Part shown: piece after piece, positions 25,811 to 35,855 of the stretch | Layout: each line of letters begins with the position of its first letter | Position numbering within the stretch: the first letter of the stretch is position 1 | Made by a program: the position numbers and the translations under genes | NCBI GenBank assembly: GCA_046533095.1 | Contig: JAJQRA010000038.1 | Location: forward strand, 124,001 to 188,000 | From: ZAX-1 sp046533095 | GTDB taxonomy: Bacteria > Bacillota > Clostridia > Lachnospirales > Lachnospiraceae | Reading direction: 5' to 3' | DNA length: 64,000 nucleotides | The notes under the pieces: model-generated | Told to the model about the DNA's origin: nothing | What the model saw: only the letters and a program-made list of their open reading frames with translations | The model's database searches: none

Positions 25811-27667
25811 GTGGGGAACGTTATGAAACGCTATAAAAAAGGTATCGTTGGGAAGATGAGTTTAGCCACGATGCTACTGATTCTAATTCCTGTTGCTGTC
25901 ATATGCTTCCTATATGTGCATCTGTTTTTGCAATCTTCAGAGGAAAAGGCAGACAAAGAACTAAACGCTAGCTTATCTAGTATGCAGGATAGTATTGATG
26001 ACGTATTGTCTAATGCTGAGGCAATGCTAGATGAGCTTTTTTATCGGCAGGAATTTTCGTATTTTATGGATGGGGATAACAAGCTAAGCGAGCGTGAGAT
26101 TAATTATTATATAGGAAGTGTACAAAAAGAGCTAATAAATAACAGATATCTTTACGCAAATATATTTGGAACGATAGGATTATATTCGGACAATAGGCAG
26201 ATAGATGAGACGAAGTATGTATGGCAACGGTATCTTTTAGATCTGGAAAAGAAACCATATTATGCGGAAATAACGCAACACACAAAAGGCAGCATATACG
26301 GAATGGGTAGGAAAAGTGAGCTTGCAACGGATACTTTAATTAACCCCAAGATAAGTGCAATTAAAAACAGGTCGTATGTGCTTCCAATTTATCGGAAGGT
26401 ATATGCGATTGGCAGCGAAGATGTCATAGGTGTAGTGGAGGTAGATGTCAATATATTTAGGCTCATTGATGAAGGGAGCATCAGGAATGTATCGCCTAAG
26501 GCAATAAAAATAGTTGTAGATAGAAATAAAGAGGTTATGATGAATACATCAGATGAAGAAGAGCCTTTCGAACAAGAAATTTTGGCCAATATAGATATGG
26601 AGCAAGTAAGCAAAATAGATAGCGAACAAGCAAGCCAAACGAGACAAGTGGTAATAGGCGGTCAAAAGTACCGTATGCTTTTTCAGACAGATGAAAGGAT
26701 TGGATTTACAAAGATTGCACTTCTATCTCAAGAAGCGGTATATGAAAACATTTATGGTATGATTGTGAATGTTGTCCTTATTACCCTTCTATGCCTTGGC
26801 GTTATGTGGATTTTTACATTTGCAGTAATGAAAAACATGCTAAGCCGCTTGGTAATCGTGGATAACATGATGGGCAAGGTAAAAGAGGGCGATTTTGCAG
26901 TTGTGATTCCGGACGATGGAAAAGAGGATGAAATCACAAGTATCAGCCAGTCCTTTAATGTGATGGTTGCACATCTTGATGAGGTGCTAGAAGAAAAAGT
27001 GGGAAACGAGCAAATTCAAAAGGAGGCGCAAATCAAGGCGCTTCAAGCGCAGATTAATCCACATTTTCTATACAATACGCTAGAAAACATGCGTATGCAA
27101 TGTGAAATGGATGGATATTATTCCATAAGTGATAGCTTATCTGTCTTGGGAGAACTTTTTAGATACAGTATAAAGTGGGGTACGAAAGAAGTTACATTTG
27201 AATTGGAATGGAAGAACCTTAAAAATTACCTCTATATTATGAATATGAGATATGAAGATACCCTTTTTATAGAGCTAGACTGTGACGATGGCCTAGAGGA
27301 TATCATCGTTCCAAAGATGATTCTACAGCCTTTAGCAGAGAACTGTTTTAGCCATGCATTTAAACGTAAGATGCCGCCGTGGGAATTAAGCGTGAAAGCA
27401 AAAATGAAAGAGGACTATCTCATAATGGAAATAGCTGACAATGGGGCGGGGATTGAGAAAGGAAGGTTAGGGCATATTAGAAAATGCCTCATAGACAAAC
27501 AAGAGATTCATAGCGAAAATGAAAAGCATGCATCCATAGGACTCTTTAATGTGATGAAAAGGGTTGAGATGATATGCAAAATGGGAAGCCACATAGAGGT
27601 AGATAGTAAAGAAGATGCGGGAACAAAAATAACTATCTTTATAAAAATGGGGGAAGATCATGTTTAA
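25811..27667 (+). CDS. YesM-type membrane sensor histidine kinase
   Basis: About 618 aa from GTG 25811, ten bases after GGAGGT. ATG 25823 is a realistic alternative (614 aa), and a TTG at 25793 overlaps the ribosome site. Helix 1 is MLLILIPVAVICFLYVHLFL. An extracytoplasmic sensor follows (to about residue 310), then helix 2 (IVNVVLITLLCLGVMWIFTFA), HAMP (VKEGDFAVVIPDDGKEDEI), QINPHFLYNTLENMRM, LQPLAENCFSHAF and IADNGAGIEKG. Its stop overlaps the following YesN regulator gene by 8 nt, so they form a coupled pair. Confidence 0.9.
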   Translation: MGNVMKRYKKGIVGKMSLATMLLILIPVAVICFLYVHLFLQSSEEKADKELNASLSSMQDSIDDVLSNAEAMLDELFYRQEFSYFMDGDNKLSEREINYYIGSVQKELINNRYLYANIFGTIGLYSDNRQIDETKYVWQRYLLDLEKKPYYAEITQHTKGSIYGMGRKSELATDTLINPKISAIKNRSYVLPIYRKVYAIGSEDVIGVVEVDVNIFRLIDEGSIRNVSPKAIKIVVDRNKEVMMNTSDEEEPFEQEILANIDMEQVSKIDSEQASQTRQVVIGGQKYRMLFQTDERIGFTKIALLSQEAVYENIYGMIVNVVLITLLCLGVMWIFTFAVMKNMLSRLVIVDNMMGKVKEGDFAVVIPDDGKEDEITSISQSFNVMVAHLDEVLEEKVGNEQIQKEAQIKALQAQINPHFLYNTLENMRMQCEMDGYYSISDSLSVLGELFRYSIKWGTKEVTFELEWKNLKNYLYIMNMRYEDTLFIELDCDDGLEDIIVPKMILQPLAENCFSHAFKRKMPPWELSVKAKMKEDYLIMEIADNGAGIEKGRLGHIRKCLIDKQEIHSENEKHASIGLFNVMKRVEMICKMGSHIEVDSKEDAGTKITIFIKMGEDHV

Positions 27668-29234
27668 AATATTAGTAGCGGATGATGAAAAGTACATAAG
27701 AAAAGGGATTGTTTCGATGCTGGAGGGAAATCTCATACAAGAGATAGAATGTATAGAAGCGAGTAATGGGTATGAGGCAATCGAAAAAGTAAAGAGCGAA
27801 ACACCGAACCTCATTATCACGGATATCAGTATGCCTGGGATAGATGGACTAGAGTTCATAAGGGAACTAAACAAAAGGCAAACGAAAGCTCCGGTTATTA
27901 TCTTGTCAGGCTATGAGAATTTTGAATATGCAAAACAAGCAATCAAATTGGGCGTCAAAGAATATTTGATGAAGCCGATAAAAAAACAAGAATTTGTGGA
28001 GCTGATCCGGTCCTATATTACGAATATAGAGGAAAGCTCAAAACGCAACTACGAGCAATATCTAAAGAAAAAGGAACAGCAAATTATTCTTGAAAGGTTG
28101 AAAAAGGATTTTTTGCTAGGGCTTTTAAAATGTGAAACGCGTGAAGATGCAAAGAACTATTTGATTCAACTAAAAGAACTGGGCCTTCGATTTGAGTCGT
28201 CGCTGTATGAGTGTGTTGTAGTTTCGTATAAAGCAACAAAAGAAAATTTTGACTATATTGATTTTGTTGTCAAAAATATTGTGGACGAGTATTGGAGTAT
28301 GGAGCATATAGACGACAAAGTGATCAATGTAGTATATCATAAAGGAATGATTGTTTCTATATTTGAGGGAAATGTTTCAGGTATTGGGCAGGCACAAAGG
28401 AAGAAGCAGCTAACAGAACTAATACAGCTGTTAAAAAAGTATGCCAAAACAGATGTTTTTGCTGGAATTGGGGACATAGCCCATGATGCAACAAAGCTTC
28501 ATATATCGCTTCGCCATGCACTTAGGGCGGCGAACTGTAAGATATTTGAAGATGGAAACAGCTTATGTGTATATGAAGAACTGAAAGAAGGAAATGACAT
28601 ACCGAAACTAGAGCTTAGCAAGCGCATGAGGCCGATAGAAGAGATGGATGTGCCCTTTATTCTAGCCGAATACAGTGGGCTCATAAAGCATGCGCATACG
28701 CAAAAGCTCATTCGCTTGATGGAGTCGGAATATGAAGACATGCATAGCTATCTAGACCTTGCAATCACAAGAAGATTAACAAACGCAGAGGAATACCAGG
28801 ATAAGCACCAAAGCTTTTGTGACCTATGGTCGATGTGGGAGGCAAGAAAAGAACTAAAAGAAAGAATAGATATAGCAAAAGAGCTATCGGAGGATACAGG
28901 CGGGGTCAATGAAGGGCTGGTTCGCCGGATGATAGAGTACATAAGTGAAAACGTAACGGAGGAGATTGACTTGACAACAGTTGCAGAAAGGTTTCACAAG
29001 ACACCGGGATATATAAGTACGATTTTTAAGAAATATACAAATCAAGGTTTCAACACATATCTGACCGGGGAGCGCATGGAGATAGCAAAGAGATTACTTG
29101 AAGACAGCAGTATTTCCATAGGGGATGTAGGGAAACTTTGCGGATATAGCAATTCCAAGTATTTTTCTGTAGTATTTAAAAAAGTGACGGATATGTCGCC
29201 GAGGGAATATAGGGACGATAAGGCAAATTCATAA
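27660..29234 (+). CDS. YesN-type response regulator (REC + AraC HTH)
   Basis: 524 aa. Receiver: ILVADDEKYIRKG, PNLIITDISMPGIDGLEF (phospho-Asp), VIILSGYENFEYAK and LMKPIKKQEF. A long middle region of unclear fold follows, then the AraC-type DNA-binding domain near 420-520 (DLTTVAERFHKTPGYISTIF, GDVGKLCGYSNSKYFSVVFK). ATG 27660 follows GGGGGAAG inside the end of the kinase gene. Likely targets are the neighbouring sugar or polyol transport operons, for example 31273 onward; this is inferred from position only. Confidence 0.93.
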   Translation: MFKILVADDEKYIRKGIVSMLEGNLIQEIECIEASNGYEAIEKVKSETPNLIITDISMPGIDGLEFIRELNKRQTKAPVIILSGYENFEYAKQAIKLGVKEYLMKPIKKQEFVELIRSYITNIEESSKRNYEQYLKKKEQQIILERLKKDFLLGLLKCETREDAKNYLIQLKELGLRFESSLYECVVVSYKATKENFDYIDFVVKNIVDEYWSMEHIDDKVINVVYHKGMIVSIFEGNVSGIGQAQRKKQLTELIQLLKKYAKTDVFAGIGDIAHDATKLHISLRHALRAANCKIFEDGNSLCVYEELKEGNDIPKLELSKRMRPIEEMDVPFILAEYSGLIKHAHTQKLIRLMESEYEDMHSYLDLAITRRLTNAEEYQDKHQSFCDLWSMWEARKELKERIDIAKELSEDTGGVNEGLVRRMIEYISENVTEEIDLTTVAERFHKTPGYISTIFKKYTNQGFNTYLTGERMEIAKRLLEDSSISIGDVGKLCGYSNSKYFSVVFKKVTDMSPREYRDDKANS

Positions 29235-29298
29235 GCAGCTTTATGGCGAAGCAGGATAAGGTTCTTTGTCTAATTGGTTCATAAAGATAATAAAACAA

Positions 29299-29388
29299 AT
29301 TCAGTAGCAGCTTCATTTTTGATAAAAAATTTATAAAGTCTGTATTCAGTAGCAATTTCATTTTTGATAAAAATTTTATAAAGCCTGT
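29299..29388. repeat. 45-bp tandem duplication
   Basis: Two copies, 29299-29343 and 29344-29388, with about four differences, in the spacer between the regulator and the diguanylate cyclase genes. AT-rich, not coding on a supported frame. Confidence 0.9.
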
Positions 29389-29478
29389 TTTGCTTCTTGT
29401 AGTCTCCACTTATCCGTGCTATAATAAGCGCATTGAGTGAAGTTTTGGGCATGGAATTGGAAAGGCAGGTGCGTTTGT

Positions 29479-31026
29479 ATGCATAATATTCTCCTTGTGG
29501 CTGTGGCTATTCCGCTCATTCTTGTGATTGTTATTGGCTATCTTACACTTTTTCGTTGTAGAAGTGAGAAGAAGAATTATTTTTTACTTATATTGGTTTC
29601 AATGATATTTATCCTCGTTGGTCATATACTTGAACTTTTAAGCAACAGTACGGACGAGGCCTTTACAGCTATTCGCGTTTTGTACATCGGAAGTGGCTTG
29701 ATTCCACCATTTATCCTGCTTTTTGTTGCGGACTACTGCGATATCCGTATTCATAAATTCATCAAAGCTATCATTATGGCACTGGCTCTTGTATTTATTG
29801 CCGGAATGTGGACGACAAATACTACAGGTTTGCTGTACGAGTCGTATTGGTATGATTCTAAAGTTACTCATTACCTTCTCTACAACTCCGGAAAGCTGAA
29901 TATGGTGTTTCGTTTATATCCTTCTCTTTTCGCAATTATACCGGTGGGCCTAATTATTTCCAAGGTGAGGAAAAACCATGGACAGTACAGAGTGAGCCTG
30001 ATGATTCTGTTGGCTTCGATTCTGTTTCCGTATGTTGCTGAAACCTTATATGTTTTGATTACGATTAGGGGGAACTTTACAACCAATATTTACTTTACGC
30101 CACATGTTCTTGCAATCAGTACCGTGTTTTTGTATATCGGCATTATGAAGTATGATATGTTCGATGCAACGCCTGTTGCGGCACTGATGGCAATGGAAAC
30201 AATCTCCGAAGGGTTTTTGCTGTTGGATAGTAGCTTTGCCTGTCTTTCAAGCAATGGATCGGCAAAACGGCTTTTCCCATCGCTTGCAAACTTACAGAGG
30301 GGCGAATCGGTTTACAAAGCGTCTGACTGGCCGATGGAGCTTTCCCCGGCCGTGTTTTCCGGCAACGAACACCAAGTTAATTATGAACGGGAAAATGCAG
30401 GGAGCAAGCTCTACTACCGCGCAAACATCAATTTGGCATCTCAAACGCGTCTCGGGTCAAAACGAAACCTTTGGAGTGTCTTGATTCAGGATGTGACAGA
30501 ATCCGAGAATTTCGTTAAGCAGCTTGCAAAGGCAGCGTATACGGACACGTTGACGGGCCTCTATAACCGCCGCCATTTTGCGGAAATGGTTATTCCATTT
30601 ATTGAACGTGCTCGTAGAATGGGTACGCCGTACTACATTGTGATTTCAGACCTTGATTTTTTCAAGCATGTAAACGATAAATATGGTCATCTTGCTGGTG
30701 ATGAGGTTCTGTGCAACACTGCGAAGATTCTTAAACACACAATTCGAGCTTATGACATTCTCGCTCGTTGGGGTGGTGAAGAGTTTATTATACTAATTAC
30801 CGATCCAGATGAATCAAATGTGTTAAATCTTACGGAGCGCATTCGTAAGAATATTGAGGAAACCGAAGTGGAATATGAGGAGCATAAGATTAAGATTACA
30901 ATCAGCTCCGGGGTTGCGCAAAACGATGGCGAGTGCGACTTAGCCGAGATTGTAAAGCGTGCTGATGATGCGCTGTACATCTCGAAGCAATCAGGACGTA
31001 ACAAAGTGACGCTATGGGGAAAATAA
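29479..31026 (+). CDS. membrane diguanylate cyclase (7TM N-terminal region + PAS + GGDEF)
   Basis: 515 aa from ATG 29479, which has GGCAGGTG about seven bases upstream; a GTG at 29437 is less likely. Residues 1-225 contain about seven hydrophobic helices, similar in layout to the histidine-kinase 7TM sensor region. A PAS-like stretch (about 240-345) precedes the GGDEF domain. The active-site motif is GGEEF (near 431), and RAYD five residues before it is an intact inhibitory I-site. So it should make c-di-GMP with product inhibition. It carries its own terminator. Confidence 0.92.
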   Translation: MHNILLVAVAIPLILVIVIGYLTLFRCRSEKKNYFLLILVSMIFILVGHILELLSNSTDEAFTAIRVLYIGSGLIPPFILLFVADYCDIRIHKFIKAIIMALALVFIAGMWTTNTTGLLYESYWYDSKVTHYLLYNSGKLNMVFRLYPSLFAIIPVGLIISKVRKNHGQYRVSLMILLASILFPYVAETLYVLITIRGNFTTNIYFTPHVLAISTVFLYIGIMKYDMFDATPVAALMAMETISEGFLLLDSSFACLSSNGSAKRLFPSLANLQRGESVYKASDWPMELSPAVFSGNEHQVNYERENAGSKLYYRANINLASQTRLGSKRNLWSVLIQDVTESENFVKQLAKAAYTDTLTGLYNRRHFAEMVIPFIERARRMGTPYYIVISDLDFFKHVNDKYGHLAGDEVLCNTAKILKHTIRAYDILARWGGEEFIILITDPDESNVLNLTERIRKNIEETEVEYEEHKIKITISSGVAQNDGECDLAEIVKRADDALYISKQSGRNKVTLWGK

Positions 31027-31087
31027 CATGCTTCTCCGATTGTTTTTACGGCACAAAATTTATTTCTTTTCATAGATAAAAATAGAT

Positions 31088-31144
31088 GGCTAAAAATATA
31101 GGCACTGACAATGATCCATCGTTGTCGGTGTCTATATTTTGGCC
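31088..31144. terminator. terminator hairpin after the diguanylate cyclase gene
   Basis: AAAATATAG at 31093-31101 and CTATATTTT at 31132-31140 are the outer part of a stem of about 20 bp (several G-U pairs) around a short loop near 31112-31119. GGC/GCC pairing extends it at the base. T-rich on the right side. Confidence 0.7.
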
Positions 31145-31272
31145 TAAAATTTTACCAATGTTAAAAATTGAAACCTTTTTCAAAAATATTAAACCATTTT
31201 CTGGTATTCATACCCTATATAATACACCTAGAAGCAAAAAGCGTAACGATAAAACAACGAAAAGAGGATACG

Positions 31273-32757
31273 GTGTTGAGTTTACTGGAAATGAAAGGGA
31301 TTGAAAAAAGCTTTAATACGGTAAAGGTGTTGCATGGCATAGATTTTACACTAAGAGCCGGTACGGTTCATGCTCTTATGGGAGAGAATGGAGCAGGAAA
31401 ATCTACACTTATGAAAGTGCTTGCAGGCGTTCATAAAAGTGATAAGGGCATGGTAAGTATTGAGGGGAAAGAAGCAGATATTACTTCTCCTAAGCACGCA
31501 GGAGAGCTTGGGGTGGCGATGATACATCAGGAACTGTCGCCGGTACTGGAGATGACAGTTGCAGAAAACATTTATTTAGGGCGTGAGCCGAAAAAAGGAT
31601 TGTTTGTTGATTATGCAAAGATGTATCAAGAGACAACACAACTTTTAGAAAGCTTAAAGATTTCTATTCACCCAAAAGCAAAGCTAGGCACCCTTAAAGT
31701 GGCTGACCAACAGCTTATAGAAATTGCAAAGGCTATTTCATTTAACGCTAAAATAATTGTTATGGATGAGCCGACATCTGCGATTACGGATAAAGAGGTA
31801 GACAATCTATTTGCGATAATAAAGGATTTAAAAAAGCAGGGAAAAGGGATTATCTACATATCACATAAGATGGATGAGATATTTAAAATCGCAGATGACA
31901 TAACAGTCATGCGCGATGGACACTATGTGAATACGTGGAAGGCGAAAGACCTCGACAGCAATACACTGATTAAAAATATGGTAGGGCGGGAATTGACTGA
32001 AATTTTCCCGAAAACAACAGTACAGATTACAGATGTGATTTTTGAGGTGAAAAATTTTACGCAAGGGAACAAATTCAAAGATATCAATTTTTCGGTAAAG
32101 CGTGGCGAGATATTTGGAATTTCTGGACTAGTAGGGGCAGGAAGAACAGAGCTTATGCACGCAATCTTCGGACTGGCCAAAAGGGATTCTGGAGAGGTTC
32201 TATTTGAAGGAAGAAGACTTGTAATCAAATCCCCGAAAGATGCAATTAAGAAGGGGATTGCCTATGTTACGGAAGATAGAAAGACAGAAGGCCTTGTGCT
32301 AGAGATGAGCGTTGGGCAAAACATAACAATAACAGCACTTCGTGAACTTACAAAAGGCCTTTTCATCAGTGAAAAAGAAGAAGTAGTCCTTATAAAAGAG
32401 GAAATAGAAAAGCTAGGCGTGAAGCTTCACTCACACAAGCAATTGGTAAAGTCGCTTTCCGGGGGAAATCAGCAAAAGGTCGTCTTATCTAAATGGCTCA
32501 TAAAAAAGCCGAAACTTCTAATTTTAGATGAGCCGACAAGAGGGATTGATGTAGGTGCCAAGTCAGAGATATATAAATTGATGTGTGAATTTGTATCAGG
32601 AGGAAATGCAATTATCATGATTTCATCTGAGATGCCGGAAGTAATGGGGATGGCAGATAGGATTATGGTGTTGAGCAACGGACAGATGGGCGGTGAACTA
32701 GACAGAGGCGAGTTTGCCCAAGAAAGCATTATGAAAATGGCGGTAGCGCATATATAG
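31273..32757 (+). CDS. sugar ABC transporter ATP-binding protein (RbsA/MglA family)
   Basis: About 494 aa from GTG 31273 (GAGG five bases upstream) or TTG 31276. The frame extends to 31168 but the family's conserved start (LEMKGIEKSFNTVKVL) fits the later codons. NBD1: GENGAGKSTLMKVLAG, VADQQLIEIAKAISF in the signature region, VMDEPTSAITDKE. NBD2: GLVGAGRTELMHAIFG, VTEDRKTEGL, LSGGNQQKVVLSKWL, LILDEPTRGIDVGAK. First gene of the second Rbs-type importer. A TATAAT at 31218-31223 may be its -10 box, without a good -35. Confidence 0.92.
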   Translation: MLSLLEMKGIEKSFNTVKVLHGIDFTLRAGTVHALMGENGAGKSTLMKVLAGVHKSDKGMVSIEGKEADITSPKHAGELGVAMIHQELSPVLEMTVAENIYLGREPKKGLFVDYAKMYQETTQLLESLKISIHPKAKLGTLKVADQQLIEIAKAISFNAKIIVMDEPTSAITDKEVDNLFAIIKDLKKQGKGIIYISHKMDEIFKIADDITVMRDGHYVNTWKAKDLDSNTLIKNMVGRELTEIFPKTTVQITDVIFEVKNFTQGNKFKDINFSVKRGEIFGISGLVGAGRTELMHAIFGLAKRDSGEVLFEGRRLVIKSPKDAIKKGIAYVTEDRKTEGLVLEMSVGQNITITALRELTKGLFISEKEEVVLIKEEIEKLGVKLHSHKQLVKSLSGGNQQKVVLSKWLIKKPKLLILDEPTRGIDVGAKSEIYKLMCEFVSGGNAIIMISSEMPEVMGMADRIMVLSNGQMGGELDRGEFAQESIMKMAVAHI

Positions 32758-32769
32758 GGAGGAAATGAA

Positions 32770-33726
32770 ATGAGTATGAAAAAAGAAAAAATAGCACCCA
32801 AAGATTTTGTGGCAAAATATGGTGTTATTCTTGGATTGGTTTTGATTATGCTGTTCTTTACCATAATGAAATCAAGATTTTTAACACCGGTCAATATGCT
32901 AAATATGCTAAGGCAAGCTTCTATTAATGGTCTGCTTGCACTGGGGATGACATTTGTAGTATTGACAGGTGGAATTGATTTGTCAGTGGGCTCTACCGTA
33001 GGTGCGGCCGGTATGTACTGCGCACTCGTAGCACGGCAAACAACAGGGATGCCGTGGTATGTAGCACTTCTTACCGGACTTTTAGCCGGATTGATTGTTG
33101 GAACGGTAAATGGTGTCGTAATTGCCTATCTTAAAGTTCCTGCATTTATCGCTACACTTGGTATGCTTAGTATTGCAAGGGGCATTACCTTTATGGCAAG
33201 TGATGCAAAGCCGATACCGGGACTTTCTAAGTCGTTTTTAGTAATCGGTGGTGGTACCCTTGGAATCATACCGATTCCGGTTATTATACTGATCGTGGTT
33301 CTTATTCTTTGCTACATCGTGCTCTATAAGACACGATATGGGCGCTATGTATTTGCAACAGGTGGAAACGCAGTATCAGCTAGAGTATCAGGCGTCAATG
33401 TAAAGGGAATCCTTTGTTCCGTGTATATGATATCAGGGCTTCTTGCAGGATTGGCAGGTGTAATCCTAACATCGCGTGTAACCTCCGGCATTTCACAAAG
33501 CGGCGATGGGTATGAAGTAGATGCAATTGCAGCGGCAGTAATCGGTGGCAACAGCCTATCAGGTGGTCGCGGAAGATTGTGGGGGACGGTAATCGGTTTC
33601 CTGATTATGGGAGTTATGAATAATGGCCTTGATATGATGGCCGTATCCTCATATTGGCAATTAGTAATTAAAGGCATCATTATCATTGGTGCAGTGATGC
33701 TGGATTCTTTAAATGAAGCCAGGTAA
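32770..33726 (+). CDS. sugar ABC transporter permease (RbsC family)
   Basis: 318 aa, BPD_transp_2 family with the motif LTGGIDLSVGSTVG near 70-83, then FATGGNAVSARVSGVN and AVIGGNSLSGGRGR, all close to RbsC. ATG follows GGGAGG with seven bases spacing. Sits 12 nt after its ATPase. Confidence 0.93.
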   Translation: MSMKKEKIAPKDFVAKYGVILGLVLIMLFFTIMKSRFLTPVNMLNMLRQASINGLLALGMTFVVLTGGIDLSVGSTVGAAGMYCALVARQTTGMPWYVALLTGLLAGLIVGTVNGVVIAYLKVPAFIATLGMLSIARGITFMASDAKPIPGLSKSFLVIGGGTLGIIPIPVIILIVVLILCYIVLYKTRYGRYVFATGGNAVSARVSGVNVKGILCSVYMISGLLAGLAGVILTSRVTSGISQSGDGYEVDAIAAAVIGGNSLSGGRGRLWGTVIGFLIMGVMNNGLDMMAVSSYWQLVIKGIIIIGAVMLDSLNEAR

Positions 33727-33744
33727 TAAAGATGATGTGTAAGG

Positions 33745-33773
33745 TGCAACGGAATGGTTGCTGTTGCATTTTT
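33745..33773 (+). terminator. hairpin with T-run between permease and binding-protein genes
   Basis: TGCAAC (33745-33750) / GTTGCA (33763-33768), loop 12 nt, followed by TTTTT. Placed between the permease and the binding-protein gene it may act as an attenuator, or end the ATPase-permease transcript. No separate promoter for the binding protein is obvious. Confidence 0.6.
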
Positions 33774-33827
33774 ATATACATAAAAAACAAGAGGGCAGAT
33801 CAAATATGCCGTAAAAAGGAGAAGAAT

Positions 33828-34799
33828 ATGAAAAAAAAAGTATTAAGCGCAGTTTTAGCAGTTATGATGGTAGCTAGTATGATAAGCGGATGTGGTGGAC
33901 TTGCCGACAGTAAGGAAGAGGTAACAGCGGATAGTGGTGCAAGTGATGGCAAAACGATCAAGATCGGTATGACTTTGTACAGCCTAAAGAATGAATTTAC
34001 CGTACGCCTTGCAAATGCAGCAGAAGACGAGGCGAAGAAAAAAGGGGTTGAGCTTGTAGTATATGATGGGAACTATGATGCGAGCAATCAAATCAGTCAA
34101 GTTGAAACGATGATAGCCGATGGATGTGATGGAATTATTTTAAATCCACAGGATGCGGAAGCTTGTGCACCATGCGTAGATAAGGCAATTGAAGCCGGTA
34201 TACCGGTGGTAGGCGTCAATACAAGAGTAAAGCACGACGCCCTTACGAGCTACGTAGGATCAGAAGATGTAAAAGGCGGCGAAATGGAAACGCAGGTGCT
34301 TCTTGATAAAATTGGAGCAGATGCAAAGGTTGTAATTATAGAAGGACCGATGGGACAATCAGCACAGATGGAAAGAAGAGAGGGAATCCAAAATATTCTC
34401 GATAAGAATCCAAATGTAAAAGTATTAGCTGAAAAGACAGCGAACTGGTCTCGTTCAGAAGCAATGACAGTTATGGAAACATGGCTTCAAGCATTTGATG
34501 AAATCGATGGAATTCTAGCAGAAAATGACGAGATGGCACTTGGTGCAAGGGAAGCAGTAAAGGCGGCAGGAAAAGATATTCCAGCAGTAGGTATTGATGG
34601 AATAACAGATGCATTAGAAGCAGTAGAAAGCGGAAATATGATAGTATCTATTTTCCAGAATGCAGATGCACAAGCTAGAAAATCAGTAGATGTCCTTTTA
34701 GAAGCTATCGAAGGCAAAGAAGTGGAAGCAAACTATTGGATTGATTTTGAAGAAGTCAACAAAGACAATGTAGCAGAGTTTAAGGGACGTGCACAGTAA
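33828..34799 (+). CDS. sugar ABC transporter substrate-binding lipoprotein (RbsB type)
   Basis: 323 aa from ATG 33828, with AAAAGGAG seven bases upstream; the frame extends to 33732 without support. The lipobox is SMISGC with Cys22. Mature protein: IKIGMTLYSLKNEFTVRLA, DGCDGIILNPQDAEACAPCV, ENDEMALGAREAVKAAG, AVGIDGITDALEAVESG. A typical Peripla_BP_4 fold. The order ATPase-permease-binding protein is followed by an SDR and DhaK/DhaL. Ligand may be a short polyol or ketose; not determinable. Confidence 0.92.
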   Translation: MKKKVLSAVLAVMMVASMISGCGGLADSKEEVTADSGASDGKTIKIGMTLYSLKNEFTVRLANAAEDEAKKKGVELVVYDGNYDASNQISQVETMIADGCDGIILNPQDAEACAPCVDKAIEAGIPVVGVNTRVKHDALTSYVGSEDVKGGEMETQVLLDKIGADAKVVIIEGPMGQSAQMERREGIQNILDKNPNVKVLAEKTANWSRSEAMTVMETWLQAFDEIDGILAENDEMALGAREAVKAAGKDIPAVGIDGITDALEAVESGNMIVSIFQNADAQARKSVDVLLEAIEGKEVEANYWIDFEEVNKDNVAEFKGRAQ

Positions 34800-34885
34800 A
34801 AATTAGGAAGGAAGAAACGGTGCAGTTTTGAACAAGGAAAAAGCAGAATATCAATTCGCAATTTAATCATTACAAGGAGGAGCCC

Positions 34886-35653
34886 ATGTTAAAATATTAT
34901 GGAGCAGATGCAGAGTATACGCTTACAGGTAAGACGGCAATCATTACAGGAGGCGTTGCGGGGATAGGGCTTGCAACAGCAGAGTTTTTTGCAAAAAAAG
35001 GTGTAAACCTAGTTTTAGCGGATTTAAACCCCAATGCAGCAGATATTGCTAAAAAAGTTAGCAATCATGCGATTGCCGTAGCAGGAGATGTAACTGATGG
35101 CGATTACAGGAAGAAAGTATTAGATGCTGCCATAGCGGAATTCGGACAGGTAGATATTCTAGTTAACTGTGCGGGGATCGTAGCTTTAGAGAGTGCGCAA
35201 AGCATAAAAGAATCAGATTGGGATAAAACGATTAACATTAACCTAAAGGCCTCATTTATGATGGCGCAGATGGTAGGAATGTACTTCATAGACCATAATA
35301 TTGCGGGAAGTATCGTAAACATGGGCTCTCAGGCAGGCGTAATCGCACTTGACAAGCACGTTGCATATTGCGCGGCTAAGGGTGGTATCATAGCGATGAC
35401 AAAGGTTCTAGCTTATGAGTGGGGCAAATACGGGATTCGTGTCAACACAGTATCGCCTACCGTCGTATTAACAGAACTTGGACACAAAGCATGGGACGGT
35501 CCGGTGGGAGAAGCTTTCAAAAAAGAGATGCCGGCAGAGAGATTTGCAGAGCCTGATGAAATTGCAGGGGTGATCGCTTTTTTATGTAGCAATGCAGCGG
35601 CAATGATAACGGGGCATAACCTATTAATAGATGGGGGCTACACAATTAAATAA
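34886..35653 (+). CDS. short-chain dehydrogenase/reductase (polyol dehydrogenase, D-threitol dehydrogenase-like)
   Basis: 255 aa classical SDR. Cofactor motif TGGVAGIG, Asp at the end of beta-2 (LVLADLN) indicating NAD preference, NCAG, catalytic Ser in NMGSQAG and YxxxK in AYCAAKGG. C-terminal ITGHNLLIDGG is typical of the family. AAGGAGGAG precedes ATG. Between a sugar/polyol binding protein and DhaK/DhaL, it would oxidise an imported polyol to the ketose that the kinase uses. D-threitol to D-erythrulose is a known pairing elsewhere, but glycerol-like or other polyols are possible. Confidence 0.85.
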   Translation: MLKYYGADAEYTLTGKTAIITGGVAGIGLATAEFFAKKGVNLVLADLNPNAADIAKKVSNHAIAVAGDVTDGDYRKKVLDAAIAEFGQVDILVNCAGIVALESAQSIKESDWDKTININLKASFMMAQMVGMYFIDHNIAGSIVNMGSQAGVIALDKHVAYCAAKGGIIAMTKVLAYEWGKYGIRVNTVSPTVVLTELGHKAWDGPVGEAFKKEMPAERFAEPDEIAGVIAFLCSNAAAMITGHNLLIDGGYTIK

Positions 35654-35855
35654 GGAATGATTAATTTAAGGAATGGTTAATGTAAGAAAAGAATTGCTAT
35701 TCTAGGGGAAAATGATTAGTTAAAAAAAGAAGGATTAATTCAAGAAAAGAACTGCCTAATCATGGGGTAAGCGGTTATTGAACAGGAGAAATTTAATAAT
35801 CATATCATTTTAGACAGTTCCTAATATTATTTCATGCGAGGAGGCAATCATTAAA

